Shown in pieces: positions 48,069 to 59,312 of a stretch of 64,000 nucleotides of DNA. The DNA is from Microbotryomycetes sp. JL201 (lineage: Eukaryota > Basidiomycota > Microbotryomycetes), in NCBI GenBank assembly GCA_033819885.1, contig JAQYUZ010000023.1, positions 62,001 to 126,000 on the forward strand, given 5' to 3'. The notes below the pieces were generated by a model. The model made no database searches, had not been told where the DNA came from, and was given only the letters and a program-made list of their open reading frames with translations. The position numbers and the translations under genes were made by a program. Position 1 is the first letter of the stretch, and every line of letters begins with the position of its first letter.

Positions 48069-48790
48069 ATGGCGCCTCTGGTGATTCCTGCGTCGGGTGT
48101 GAGCTCTTGACTGCCATTTACGAGCATGTGTGCGCGCATTGACCTCGTTCCTGTCGCTCGCTCGCCCTTCACAATACTGTCTGTGTGCCCCGGACCCCGG
48201 AACGCGTCTTTTGATCGATGTGCGGACGCTCGCGCTTTTGTAGACATCGTCAACTACATCAGCAGTAACGCTGCAACCATCTCTCGATGCAAATACACCC
48301 CTGGCAGCTCTGATCAACGCCACCTCTTTGCCACCGCTCGACCCTCACGCGCTAGACTCGCAAGAAACTCGTACACACGTGATCAAACAAAAATGGCAAG
48401 CGTTTGAAGATCTTTTGGCCAGGTACGAAGAGTTGCCCCAAGCTTTGCAAAGTGCCGTTGCGAGGTCAGTCAGACTCGTTCCAGTCGGAACCAACTTGTC
48501 GTCGAAAAGTCTGATTCTCTCTTGGCGCGCAAGGCTTCGATCGAGAGCGAATGATTTCATCGAAGGAGCAAGGTCTGGCGGGGACGACAGCAAGCAAGTT
48601 GCCGCGCCCAGATCGAGGACAATGTCAGCAGATCAAGATTTCGAAATGCTGAAAGACGCCTTTGATACGATCACTGTGACTGTTCTGGTTAGTCTCTTGA
48701 CCTTCGTTGGTACCCAAATTTTGCTCTGCGCTTGATCACTGATGACCCGCAATGCAGGAGACGACGAGGCCAATCAACCGGCCATTCTGA
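48069..48790 (+). CDS. Hypothetical protein, three exons
   Basis: Exons 48069-48098, 48244-48687 and 48758-48790 give 168 aa in a consistent frame (donors GTGAGC and GTTAGT, acceptors TTTGTAG and ATGCAG). The middle holds a helical segment, VIKQKWQAFEDLLARYEELP, followed by a polar stretch and FEMLKDAFDTIT. It has some look of a small coiled-coil complex subunit, but I cannot assign a family. A further internal intron after QSAVAR is possible and would change the C-terminal half. The ATG has a good context (CACCATGG). Confidence 0.45.
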
Positions 48791-49291
48791 CGCAGTTAAT
48801 CACAAATTTGTTGTATTCTCTCGGTCTGTTGTATGTCAATCGCTCCTAATTACGCAAGGCAGAAGATGAAGGTCGGAGGCTGACAGTGGAGCTTGATTTA
48901 CTTATGACAGCCAGCACACCTCTACTTCACCTTGTGAACGGAGAAACATTAGTCCTACTTTAAGCGAGCAAATGGACGCAACTCGTGCGAAGAACTAACC
49001 GACACTCGTCCAGCTCAAATCCGGGCTCTGCCGACGTGCATCTTATAGAAAAGACTTGCTTCAGAAAGCTCCTCCATCGCCGGAGCTTCTGCTGTTCAGG
49101 GGAAGTTTGGAACGGCCATTTTTCTCGGGCTCGATCAAACCGAGGCCAGACAGCAATTGAAATCGATTCTGGCACCAGGTTGATTCGGTGTCCGACGTGT
49201 AGCTGTCATAATCGGAAAATCGTACCTCTATCGATAGACATTTCCCCTCGGGAGCGTTTTCTCAAAATCGGCTGCCACTCACCGTAGCTCT
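48791..49291. other. Intergenic, convergent 3' flanks
   Basis: About 500 bases between the small orphan and the minus-strand F-box-like gene E. No RNA gene, repeat or conserved frame was seen. Confidence 0.45.
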
Positions 49292-50935
49292 CTAAGATTC
49301 AAAAGATTCGAGCGTATTTCCATACACCAAGTGTTGAGTATCGATACACGTGCCATACTCGACAGTGAACCCGACTTGTTCGCTCAATGTCTTGAATGTC
49401 TGATCCAAACCCGTCTCGAATGCCTTTGCCTCGGTCAAGGGAAGGACGCCAACGTGCAGATATCGTACATTCGTGCAACGTAGACTGAAAATGAACTCTT
49501 TGAATATGTCTTCAAGCCCAACAGATGTGTGATCACCCCATAAGACATTGGACGGCTCGATGAACCAAACAGAGTTTGCCAAGCTGACGTATTCCAAAGC
49601 TGGACAGCGCTTGAAAATGTTGCGAACCCAATCAACGCGCATTCTGTAGCAGCAATTCAGCTTGAGCACTCTTAGGGATGGCAACTGAATGCTGAAATGG
49701 TGAAACGGGAGACGCGAACTGTCGAAGAGGTTTATGTCGCCGGACAAAGGTCCGGGCACGCACAGTTGCTTGTACAGGTCAACCGTGATCTGTGTGCGGT
49801 GACCCGCTGGAAGGTGTGACATGTCGAAGCTGAAGTGTGTCAACTCGCCAGCTGATCGATATACTGCGTAACCCAAAAAATCGAGACTTTGGCCGATATC
49901 GGCGCGGAACTGAGGTTGGTGATAGTACATCATGTCGTAAAGCTCACAGGAGAACGAAAGTTGCTTAGGCGGACGAATAGCGCACGCGAGTATGCGCTCA
50001 AGTAGCGGTTGAAAACCGAGAAGCGCGTTTTTGATCTGAAGGCTCTTGAAGGAAAGTTTGCAAGGAACGACTTCCAGAACCTTCATCAGCTCGACAGAAG
50101 CAGCCCAAAGTTCACCATCAGACTGTCCAGATCCAAGAACGCGATGATTGAACTTTTCGAGTCGGAGCACATCGAGTTGCAGCCCATCGAGCGCTTCCAG
50201 GAAACTCGGACCGTTGTTGAAACCCCAAATTCCGAGTCCTGAGACGGTGAGCTCGCTAATGGACGTTCTTCGGAGATTGAGGCAAGGATGGACGAGGGAG
50301 ATTGGCAACGCGATGGCGCGAAGGTTGACGCAGTTTGAAAGCAGTGCAAGCACCCCGTTGCTTACTCTTCGTACGAGATCATCAGGCGAGTCCGTCTGGA
50401 AGCTGTCATCCCATGACGGCAGCGTCGGCAGGCTGACGATCAAGCTTGCAAGCTCGGGATTTGAAGTGGCGGTGCGGACCAACGCTTCTAGGCGCCACAA
50501 TCCTCCGTCTGCGCCTGCTAGAGGACTCTTATACAAAGCTTGACTGGCGCAACTAAGCCATTCTTTGCAGCCGCACAAGCTCAGAGCCCAAAACGTTCGT
50601 TCTGCCTCGCGGGCCTGTTCAGTAGTGGCCGGTGCGTCTTGCGTGACTGATTGCAAAATCAAGTCTTGCACGTCCGGAGGCACTTGACGGAAGATTGATC
50701 TGGTCCGAGTCAGGGTAGAATCGAAGAGGTCAGAGGGTCCTTGTCCGAGAGCGTCTGCTGCATGAAACTGCTGCTGGCAATAATTTCCTTGACACTTGAT
50801 CGTTGGCTCACCTGCCTTTCTCCGTGGCCATCTTGGAACAGATCTTTGAAAGCTCAATCGTGTAGTCTGGTCCAGAGGAGCGAGCCCACCAACCGAGTGC
50901 TTTGACAGTTGACGGCAATCTCCGCGAGGAGTCAT
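49292..50935 (-). CDS. F-box-like / LRR-like protein, paralogue E
   Basis: Exon 1 (50812-50935) and exon 2 (49292-50757), with a 54-nt intron (GTGAGC...ATGCAG), give 529 aa. The F-box-like helix FRQVPPDVQDLILQSV lies near residue 65. Then come LSLCGCKEWLSCASQALYK and many irregular leucine-rich strands, ending with LPSLRVLKLNCCYRMRVDWV, IFKRCPALEYVSLANSVW and VRYLHVGVLPLTEA. The same ordered motifs occur in the adjacent gene F, so they are tandem duplicates. Only 64 bases separate this start from the stop of gene F. A role as ubiquitin-ligase adaptor is inferred from the architecture. Confidence 0.75.
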   Translation of the reverse strand: MTPRGDCRQLSKHSVGGLAPLDQTTRLSFQRSVPRWPRRKAGEPTIKCQGNYCQQQFHAADALGQGPSDLFDSTLTRTRSIFRQVPPDVQDLILQSVTQDAPATTEQAREAERTFWALSLCGCKEWLSCASQALYKSPLAGADGGLWRLEALVRTATSNPELASLIVSLPTLPSWDDSFQTDSPDDLVRRVSNGVLALLSNCVNLRAIALPISLVHPCLNLRRTSISELTVSGLGIWGFNNGPSFLEALDGLQLDVLRLEKFNHRVLGSGQSDGELWAASVELMKVLEVVPCKLSFKSLQIKNALLGFQPLLERILACAIRPPKQLSFSCELYDMMYYHQPQFRADIGQSLDFLGYAVYRSAGELTHFSFDMSHLPAGHRTQITVDLYKQLCVPGPLSGDINLFDSSRLPFHHFSIQLPSLRVLKLNCCYRMRVDWVRNIFKRCPALEYVSLANSVWFIEPSNVLWGDHTSVGLEDIFKEFIFSLRCTNVRYLHVGVLPLTEAKAFETGLDQTFKTLSEQVGFTVEYGTCIDTQHLVYGNTLESFES

Positions 50936-50999
50936 TCTCGTCACAGGGATTCGAAAATCAACCGCAGGCAAGTGAAATTCCAAGCAACTTGACACAAAC

Positions 51000-52671
51000 T
51001 TATTCAAAGTCGCTTTGCGATAAGTCGTCCTCGGAGTCGGATTCACATGGCAAATCTCTAGTGGCCGCATCAAATTCAATCTTGACTCCGGACATGAGAC
51101 CTGTCAACTCAAGTAATACGTCAACCTCGAGGGCCCAAGCCATCTCAGATGTGACCGGTAGCGTTCCCATGTGGAAGCATCTGACGCTTGAGCCACGAAG
51201 ACTCTCAAGCAACTCCTTAAAGCCGAAAGCCTTCTTCTGCTCTTGCTGACTTTTGGCAAATGGCGATGAGTCCGCAGAAGGGCTGAGGATGTGTTCCATT
51301 GACTTGTTGAAATCCCAAACTGAATTTGCGAGCGAGACAAACTCGAGTGCGGGACAATGGTCAAAGATGTTGCGCATCATGTACGTCGTGAATCCTTGAC
51401 AGCACCGCAGCTCGAGGTGACGGAGTCTTGGCAGATCAAAGTCGAGTGTGGCAAAGGGCAGGTCCGAAACCCAGGAGAAATCGGCAAGGTAGTCTTGATC
51501 GGCGAACTCGGCTGCGAACTTTGACGTCGATGACAAGTAATATTCAGACATTGCGATTGAAGCGTGGGGAACTGGACATGCAATGTCGTACCATTTGGCA
51601 CTTTGGAAAGAACGCTCGTCCAGAAGACGGGAACCCTTTGAATGGTGGTGCGCATCAAAGGTGAAAGATTGGAGGTCTTGTGACAGGCGACGCAGAGCAA
51701 AATCTGAAAATCCGAGGCCGTATTCGACCCGCTCAAAGACTGGGCCTGGCGCGTGAACGAAGAGCTCGGCACTCGTGTGCTCGAGCGATAGCATCGTCGG
51801 TTTGGGCGTTGACAACCTGAGCAGAAACTCAAACGTCGAACGACAGCCGAGAACCGAGTTGGAGAGAACGAGGTGTTTGACTGAAAACGTTGGCTCACGA
51901 AAGTCACATTCGGCCATCTCGAGGGCACGCTGAGGCGGCTTGTCGATGGATGTGTCTATGTTGTCGACATTATGGAAACGCAAAAGACTGAGATGACGAC
52001 CGTCAAGGATCCGCAAAAGAGATTCGAGGTGGCGCTCGTTCCAGCGTCCTTGTCCAGACACTGTCAAAGCATGTACGGTTGACGGAACAATCTCGCTCAA
52101 TGCCGGCAAAAAATCATGTCTGCTGTGTACGGGCAGCCCAAGATGTTGGAGGTTTGAGCAGCTTTCGATCAGGGAAAGAGCGAGTGTCGTGGCTTCGGCG
52201 GCGTTCAGATGCACGTCAGAGGACTGATCTTCGGTGTATTGCTTTGGATGAAGAGAAAGTATCCAGTCGCCGAGGTAAGCCAGCTGTTGAATCATGGCGC
52301 CGAGAACGGAGCTTTGGCGGATCGTGGATACGAGAGCCTGGACGCGCCATAGCTCGGCTTGACGACCTGAAAGCGGACGTCGGTACAAAGCTTGACGTGC
52401 AATTTGGAGCCAGGCTCGCGATCCGCTGAGGCACAGCGACCACAATGTTTTTTCGATCGCCATCGCATCGTCGGCAGACAAGCTAGCCTCGTACAGCAGC
52501 TGCTGCAGAATCAACGTTTGAACATCTTCAGGAATCGTGTTGAACGTGGTCAAGCGCTGTCTGCCGAGGTGAGAGCGAGCCAAGGTCAGTGTCCCTTTGC
52601 TCTGGGTCGACGTGAGCGGGCACTCACTCGGATCCACCAGATGCACTAGGCGACAAAGTGTTATAGTCCAT
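51000..52671 (-). CDS. F-box-like / LRR-like protein, paralogue F
   Basis: Exon 1 (52628-52671, starting MDYNTLSPSASGGSE) and exon 2 (51000-52560) are joined by a 67-nt intron with branch CACTGACC and acceptor CGGCAG; total 534 aa. The open frame continues past the acceptor to a GTG, but only the spliced form supplies an ATG. Near residue 23 comes FNTIPEDVQTLILQQLL, then LCLSGSRAWLQIARQALYRR, both aligning with gene E. The C-terminal block RHLELRCCQGFTTYMMRNIF, CPALEFVSLANSVW and VRCFHMGTLPVTSEM also matches E. The tail is acidic (SDSEDDLSQSDFE). It belongs to the same tandem pair; function as an F-box adaptor is inferred. Confidence 0.75.
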
Positions 52672-52878
52672 TCCGTGCGTGTACTGTAAGGTCCGAGCTA
52701 CAAACAATGCCCAAGACGTGAGCGAAGGAGGACCGGGTTGAACCTCGGAAGTTTCGTTGGCTCAGGAGTCTAGCTGTTCCGCTGCATCGAATTCGTTGCA
52801 CAGATCAAGGCGCAACCGGGTTTGCGTACTCGAGGACCGGTCAATTTACAATACACACCCATGAATAAGCAACACAGT

Positions 52879-53807
52879 TCAATCCCTGATCTGCTCATAA
52901 TCGTCTTCCCTGACCAGACCTAGGACACCCACTGTCACAAGCAAACCGACGAGAACAACGTCCAAGGCCCATCCGGTCGTCGAAATAATGTAACCCTGGG
53001 CAAGTCGAGATCCGTAATAGAATCTGTCGTCTGTTCTAAACTCGTGAGCGATCAAGCTTGTGGCGACGATCAAGCAAGCCGCGTGCACGCCGAGCAAGCC
53101 TGCAATGATTCGCCAGCCCGACTCTCGCTTTTGTCGACCTGAAAGAAGGATGACGAGTGAAGCGATGATGGCCGCCGCGCCGAATACGAGAGACACTTGC
53201 TGTGCATACCTGCAACGGCACTATTAGCTTCTCGGTGCTATTTGACTCGCTGAAGCCTATGCGCGCTCACCCTGCCGTCACCCACGAGTCACAAAACGAC
53301 CAATTCTCGTCGTCTTCGCTCTTGCCCAACCTTTTGCGTGCATTTTCTGCATTGACTAGATTGAGCGTTGTCGCCACCGCCTCTGGCCTCGTCACTGTCA
53401 AAAGCGATTCGAGCGTCTTTGCTGGCCATGTCAATCCAAAGTCTGTCGCATCACAGTCACTCGACCTCGTTGGAAACTTGCGACAGACGACTGTGTCGCC
53501 AGTCCAGCTTGAAGAGTCGCACCTTCGAAACAGTCCGAATTCAGAGTGGACGACGATCGGAGAGGTGGACGAGCGCGGCGTCGTAAAGATGACCCTGACT
53601 TTTAAGTGTCAAAGGAGTTGTTGTCGACGCACAGACGACGGAATGGGCTGACCAATTTGGTTGCAAAAGCGCGGCGAGTGCCATGCCAAAGGAAGCGCAC
53701 GACACGGCCAACGCCAGCGCGTACATGCCATAACGAGCTTTTGCACTGTTGAGTGCGCGGCTTGCCCGCTGTCGTGCCAGAGGGACGTCGTCTGTCGATC
53801 GCGGCAT
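52879..53807 (-). CDS. Four-helix membrane protein, claudin/Sur7-like
   Basis: Exons 53600-53807, 53271-53490 and 52879-53209 give 252 aa. Four hydrophobic segments are visible: MYALALAVSCASFGMALAAL after a basic cytosolic start, then VSLVFGAAAIIASLVILL, IIAGLLGVHAACLIVATSL and a final one around LDVVLVGLLVTVGVLGLV. The first extracellular loop is about 115 residues long with several cysteines (VVCAST, IVCRKFP, SSDCDATDF, WSFCDSW). A cysteine-bearing first loop between TM1 and TM2 is the claudin/Sur7/PalI layout, so a plasma-membrane domain organiser is plausible. The exact W-G-L-C signature is not present, so the family is tentative. Confidence 0.6.
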
Positions 53808-54054
53808 GATGTCACGTGGGGCTCGCGCGCGGCAGCAACAAGATGCACGCTAAAACACACTCGCTCAGAGCACGCTCCGACTTTACGAGCGTGAGACGAG
53901 CGGCGGCAGCGAAGCGGAGCGGTGGGCAGGTAGGTAACCAATCTCGAAGAGGCAGGCGAGCCGAAGCGACGCGGCTCAGGGCGAGGTGGGGCCCAATCAG
54001 ATCTGTATAGCAAGACAAGAGCATGTAGCGCTTGATGATTGACAATAACAATAA

Positions 54055-56341
54055 CTAAGTAGACGTCTCGCCTCCATTTTCGCCCGCACCGTCCGCATCC
54101 ATCTTGTCATGTTCGCCGTTTGCCCCAGCCTCTGCCTGCGTTTCTTCCTCCTTCGTCTCCGAAGTCGGAGCAGGCTGGTCAGGCTTGTGCACCGATGGTA
54201 AAGCACCTTCAGCCCTTTGAGCGAGCACGACAGAGTGCTGTCCGCCTGCGTGGGCAGAAACAACCCTGAACCCGCCCATCGCTCGGCTCGTCACCAACGT
54301 AGGCGTCTCTGCCTCTTCCTCGTCAGGTCCCAATCCGAGTTGACTCGTGTTGCCGAATCCCCACGCAAATACGCTGCCCTTTGCGGATACGCCAAAGTTT
54401 TGGCGGACGCCTGTGGCGATCTGAACTATCTTGGCTTGCGAGCCGTCCTTTTCTTGAGGGAACGTCAATTTAGTAGGCTCCGGCACGTACGGATTAGGCA
54501 GAGGAATAAGCTGAGCGGCGTTCTCCTTCGCCTTGAGGTCGAGCTCCAAGCCGCTCAGCGGCGGGCCAGGCTTGCCGTCCTCATCCTCCTCTGTCGGCTC
54601 GGTACGCAGCCTTTCAAGCTCTTGCGCTTCCTTCTCCTTGCGTCGAGACAGAGCTTCTTGTTCTCGCTCTTTCATCGCCTTCATCTCGGCGTGATCCTTG
54701 CCCAAGCCGAGTTCAGATCCGTCGCAACGCCCACAGCCCCAAACCTCGCCATTCGACAGCAGGAACATTGTATGATGGTCACCACCCGCTATTTGAACGA
54801 CTCGAGCGCCACCGTGGTTCTCGGGCGAGAGAGCTTGGACCATAGTCGGCGTCGTGATGGTCTCTTCCCATCCGCCATCGTCCTCCGCAACGCCGGTTTG
54901 GTGAAACGAGTTGAGGCCCCACGCGTACACTTGACCGTCCTTGTTGACGGCGAAAGAGTGGTACACGCCCGAGCCAACGAGCACAATGTTTTTGAGAGCG
55001 AGTCGTTCCGGAGTCAGGCCATGCACACGATGTCCTGCAAGGCGATTCGTATCAGCCAAGCGCGGCATGCCTACCGCCAAAGATTGTCTCACGTTGAATA
55101 ATCTTGCGGCCGAGCTGGCACTGCTCGCCGTTTCCGCACGCGAACACCTTGCCGTCCGTTGTGAGCGCCACAAAGTGGTCGTTTCCAGTCGCGAGCTGAA
55201 CAATGACTTGGCTTTCCAAATTCTTGAGGGGCACAGGCTTGATTTGAGTGAGCGATGACCCTTTGGTGCCATCAAAGCCGAGCAAGCCCTCGCTGTTCTG
55301 AAGCGCAGACATACCTCTCGTCAGACAGACGCAGTTGCCATTTGAACCGCGACCTACCCTGAATGATCCCCAACATCTCAATTCTCCGCGTTCGCTCAGC
55401 GCAAGCGACACCGAATCGCCAGCAGCGACTCGAACCGCCTTGAAATCCTCGGGCAGACCCTCGACAAGCATCGGTTTCGTCTCGAGCGTCTCGGCCTCGA
55501 CGCCCGGAATGGCTGTGACTCGTCCGAGAGCTGCATTGTCGTTGATGCTGACCGCAAAGACAGTATCAGCCGTGGCCATTTTGCGCGACTGTGCAGCGAT
55601 GACTAACCCCCAAGACCAGACTTTGCCATCACCATCAACCGCCAGCGAATGCATACCACCGCACTCCAACGAAGCGATGCCCTTCTCCCAGCCTTTCTGC
55701 TTCTTGCCAATCATTTCCTCGAACAGAATGTGCAACCGAGGCCTCGAAATTTCGACCAGAACTTTGGGCTTTTTCGGCTTATTGTCATCACTGTCGTCGT
55801 CAGAGTCTTCGTCGTAACCCATGCCGTGTTGTCCAAAATCGCCGTTGCCAAATACGAAAGCTGTTCGGGGCACGTCCTCGACGGAGGCGTACGCTGGCAC
55901 GTCAAAATCGAATGCCGAGCTCAAAGGAAACGTGTCGAACCTGTCTGCGATTGCGTTGAGGCCCACTTTGGGCGCAGGCTTGACTTTGGGTTGTTTGGCA
56001 ACGGCAGCAACTTTCTTGCGAGGCGTGGCGGCGGCACCCGACGTGCGTCTGATCTTGCGCTTGCGACTGCTCGTCGTCGATCTTGCTTCGTCGGCGTCAT
56101 CTTCATCCTCATCCTCATCCGAGTCTTCTGCTACGGGTGAAGCGGCTCGTTTCCGGCCGTTGACCTTTGCTTTCGCAGCGGCGACAGCGGCCTTTTTCTT
56201 TGGCGTACCGATTTCAGATGGCGTCAATGACTGACGGCTAGAGCGACGCAAGTTGCCGTTGGGGCCAGCCGGTGCAACCTGAGCTAAAGAAACCGAGGAA
56301 GATCGTCCTGGACGAGTGAGGAAAGGTGTGTCAACTTGCAA
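54055..56341 (-). CDS. RCC1: RCC1, Ran guanine-nucleotide exchange factor
   Basis: Minus-strand exons 55608-56341 (5' end uncertain), 55358-55547, 55093-55297 and 54055-55034 encode about 700 aa. The N-terminus is basic and nuclear-signal-like (RKRKIRR). RCC1 repeats follow: VFGNGDFGQHGMG, CGGMHSLAVDGDGKVWSWG, AAGDSVSLALSERGELRCWG, ATGNDHFVALTTDGKVFACG, GSGVYHSFAVNKDGQVYAWG, AGGDHHTMFLLSNGEVWGCG and GVRQNFGVSAKGSVFAWG. A charged insert of about 90 residues (ERLRTEPTEEDED) interrupts the last blades. The protein loads GTP on Ran at chromatin. No ATG lies in frame between an upstream stop and the conserved part, so a short first exon upstream of 56341 is expected but was not found. Confidence 0.9.
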
Positions 56342-56840
56342 TGAACCGAGACGAAGGTCTTTTTAACTGAGTACGGTAATATCGTTATCTCATTTCGGCA
56401 GCATCCGAGATGAGTTCTTGTTGGCGCGCGTCATTGAACCTTTTGCCGTGAAGAGTTTTGGCTCCGTGTCACGCAGTCAGAGGACACAGCTGCCGCTTAG
56501 GCATCCTGGAGAAGCTGTTGAAGCCATTCATGGCTTGCGAAAAGAGCAGGTGCGTTCTCAACATGGAGCAAAGCACGGCTGCGCGCTCGGTTCGCTCGAC
56601 TTGAGCAACGCCAGGCGACTGTATCGCGGCAAGGCGAAGAAGGCAGAAGCTTGAGCTGACAATGCTTACTGCGAGCTGGCATGTCGGTTCGATGTGCTGC
56701 GGTGTGCGAACGGTAGATTTGGTAAACGTTTCGTGCGACTGGCAGTCGAATTAAACAGGAGGTGGCAATCTTGCAGTGTGCCAGAGTGAATCAAAAGGTG
56801 ACACCAATGAAACTGCGTTACAAATAGACTAAATACATTA
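56342..56840. other. Intergenic upstream of RCC1
   Basis: About 500 bases between the divergent-side 5' end of RCC1 and the 3' end of the purine permease. It probably contains the missing first exon of RCC1. A plus-strand ORF at 56418-56654 has no motif and is treated as a shadow. Confidence 0.4.
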
Positions 56841-58899
56841 TCACGCTTCTTTGATTTCACTGTCACCATCGCTCTTGGCTGGCACACCCCTCTCGAGACC
56901 ATCGTCGTCGACAAGCTGATGCGCTTCGTCCTCTGGATCATTCGGCAGCAACCAGTTGAGCAACGACGCGACGAGACCGACTATCAAGTAAGGCGTCGAT
57001 AGGCAGATGATCAACGCATTGTAAAAACCTTTAAGCGCTTTGTTGCCACCGTCGTACGTGAAAATGTATGACGCCCAATTCGAGACCATCAAGTTGGCAA
57101 GACCAAGAGACAAAGCAGAAGCGAGGATCATGCGGTCCCGTCGGGTAAACTTGGCGAGTGAAATGAGTTTGAGACCGGAAACGGCAACGCTGGCAAACAG
57201 AAAAGTCGTAACGCCACCGAGAACAGAATTCGGAATTGCCAAGAATATACCCTGCAAATGAATAACTGTCAGGCGCGCAAAGTCTGCATTCGCGAGAGAG
57301 ACAGCTCACCGAGATCTTTGACAGGAGACCAAAAATGATCAAAAACACCGCGCACCAGTATCCCGCAGCGCGATTGCACACACGCGTGATGGCAAGCACG
57401 CCATTGTTCTGAGCAAAGATTGAGACTGGGGGGTTTTGTGCAAGAGCTGCAAGTAAACCGTTGATTCCATCGTTCAGGATGCCTCCTTGTATCCGCGATT
57501 CAAACAGCCTGCCCGTGACTGGCTGTCTTGATACTTCGCTGCTGGCGGAAATATCTCCTGCAGCTTCCATCGCGAGTACGACATAGACGCAAATCATCGG
57601 AAGAATTGCTGGGCCGTACACTCTGAGCGGATACGTATCGACCCAAAGGAATGTAATAGCCGGAGCCGATTTGATTGTCGCTGCTGAAGTGTAGCCTAGC
57701 GGTGCAGCGACAACACAGCCAACAAGCAAACCAAGGACGATTGACGCTGACTTCATGGCTGGCGATCCAAAGAATTCGAGCAAGATGATTGTAACAAATG
57801 ACAAGAAACCTGCAGAGTAACCCATCACGAGTCAGTCGATCGGTCATTTTGAGCTGTGCAGACTGTAGCGAGGACGGAACCTGCTCGCGATTCAAGCGCT
57901 TACCTAGGCCGAAGTACTCGGCCGAGCCCCATGGCAAGGGATGCGGACCATTGATAGTTGGGCACAGCGAATACAAACCTGTAGCAGGACGTGCGGCGCA
58001 ATTCGTGCCTCCCATCCAGTTCAAAGCTCCGCTTTTGCCGACAAGACTGCAGCCGATCATCAAAATGACGGACCCCGTTACGATAGGCGGGAAGATTCTT
58101 CGTAATGCCCTTGCTGGCAAAAAGGACAGCGCCATAGTTGTGATTGAGCACAAAGCCGAAGTACCAAGCAGGTAGCCATATGCCTCGGGACATGCTCCTC
58201 GAATGACCTGACCATCGACCGTAGTGCTGGGGCAAGTGCCGTCCGCGTACATCGCGTTAAAGATGCTTGAGCCTGTCGATAAGGTAGCAAAAGATGTGCC
58301 AACAATTGTGACTATGCCTGTGCCAAACCAGTACCTGCTTTTGGTGAACGGAATCGGCCATCTCGTCATTTGAATGATGGACCCAAAACCTGAGACGAGC
58401 AAGGAAACGGCGACTAATTGGGCGCGAGCTTGCGGTGACAGGTTCAATTGGGATCCAAAGATGATTGGTGGTGTCACGATGCCGGCAATAGACGCCAGCG
58501 CATGCTGGAGACCGCAGATGATGGCCAGTGTGAGTGGCAAGTCGTCGTCAACGCCAAAAAACGGCGATGGCCTGCGACCAGCAGGCACAACAACATACAA
58601 GTTTGATTATGATATCCTCGCTGGAAACATTGGATGACGCGCCAGACTCACCTTGCTCTCGTTCGTGCGCTTGACCTTGGCATCGTCCACGGCAAAGTCG
58701 GCATGCACAAGCCGCGGAAGTCAAAGTCGCCAAGCCATCCTTTCTTCGTGGACACTTTGTTGGCTATTTGCTTGACAGTCGGCATCCTCGTTGCGCCGTT
58801 GCCATCAATCGCGTCAAACCCGCCGTCCAGGTCGTTCGCGACGGGAGCAATGTGGGGGTCGGCGCGAGGCAGAGGCTGCTGCGTCGTGAAATCGGTCAT
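56841..58899 (-). CDS. uapA: NCS2 purine (xanthine/uric acid) permease, UapA type
   Basis: Exons 58652-58899, 57904-58571, 57310-57809 and 56841-57251 give 608 aa. The N-terminus carries KGWLGDFDFRGLCMPTLPW, then FFGVDDDLPLTLAIICGLQH, where QH in TM1 is the NCS2 hallmark, and IAGIVTPPIIF. In the third exon ESRIQGGILNDGINGLLAAL with NPPVSIFAQNNGVLAITRV matches the signature region around TM8-TM10 of UapA/UapC. About 12-14 hydrophobic segments and a charged C-terminal tail (DPEDEAHQLVDDDGLERG, an acidic endocytosis-type motif) fit. It would import xanthine or uric acid with protons at the plasma membrane. An in-frame ATG at 59076 would lengthen the N-terminus by 59 residues. Confidence 0.93.
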
Positions 58900-59312
58900 C
58901 GCAGAGGTCGACGTCCAGTCTGTCACTCGTCTTGACTTCAAGAAGACTACGTCGACGCGAGGACTTGAATCGCCTGAGCAGACGAGCTTTGCCCAGCCCA
59001 ACTGCAAAGATAAGCAGGCAGTCGGCACGAGATAGCCGGAAAAGTCGAGCTGTTTTGCATGACGACTACAATGCATGTGACATGGTGTATGTGATTTGCA
59101 CTATCCCGAGACCATGATTCGTGGAAACATGCAGGCTGATGATAAGGAAATCCGCCAAGACTTGCGGTAAACATTTTCGATTCTTATCGGCAAGGGGTAC
59201 GGTCGCGATGACAGACGTGTGAAAGTCGCTCTTTTTCATATACACTGCGTTCTGATCCAATCCCAGTACTGCACATTGCAATATCAATCTGCTCAATTCG
59301 TCTTGAGAGGAA
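58900..59312. promoter_or_regulatory. Region between purine permease start and ETF-alpha end
   Basis: About 413 bases containing the permease promoter on the minus strand and the ETF-alpha 3' flank. In nitrogen-regulated permeases GATA sites are expected. Several GATA/TATC cores occur here (AAGATAAGC near 59007, TGATAAGG near 59141, CTTATCGG near 59183), two of them in the HGATAR form bound by AreA/Gln3-type activators. Regulation is inferred. Confidence 0.5.
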
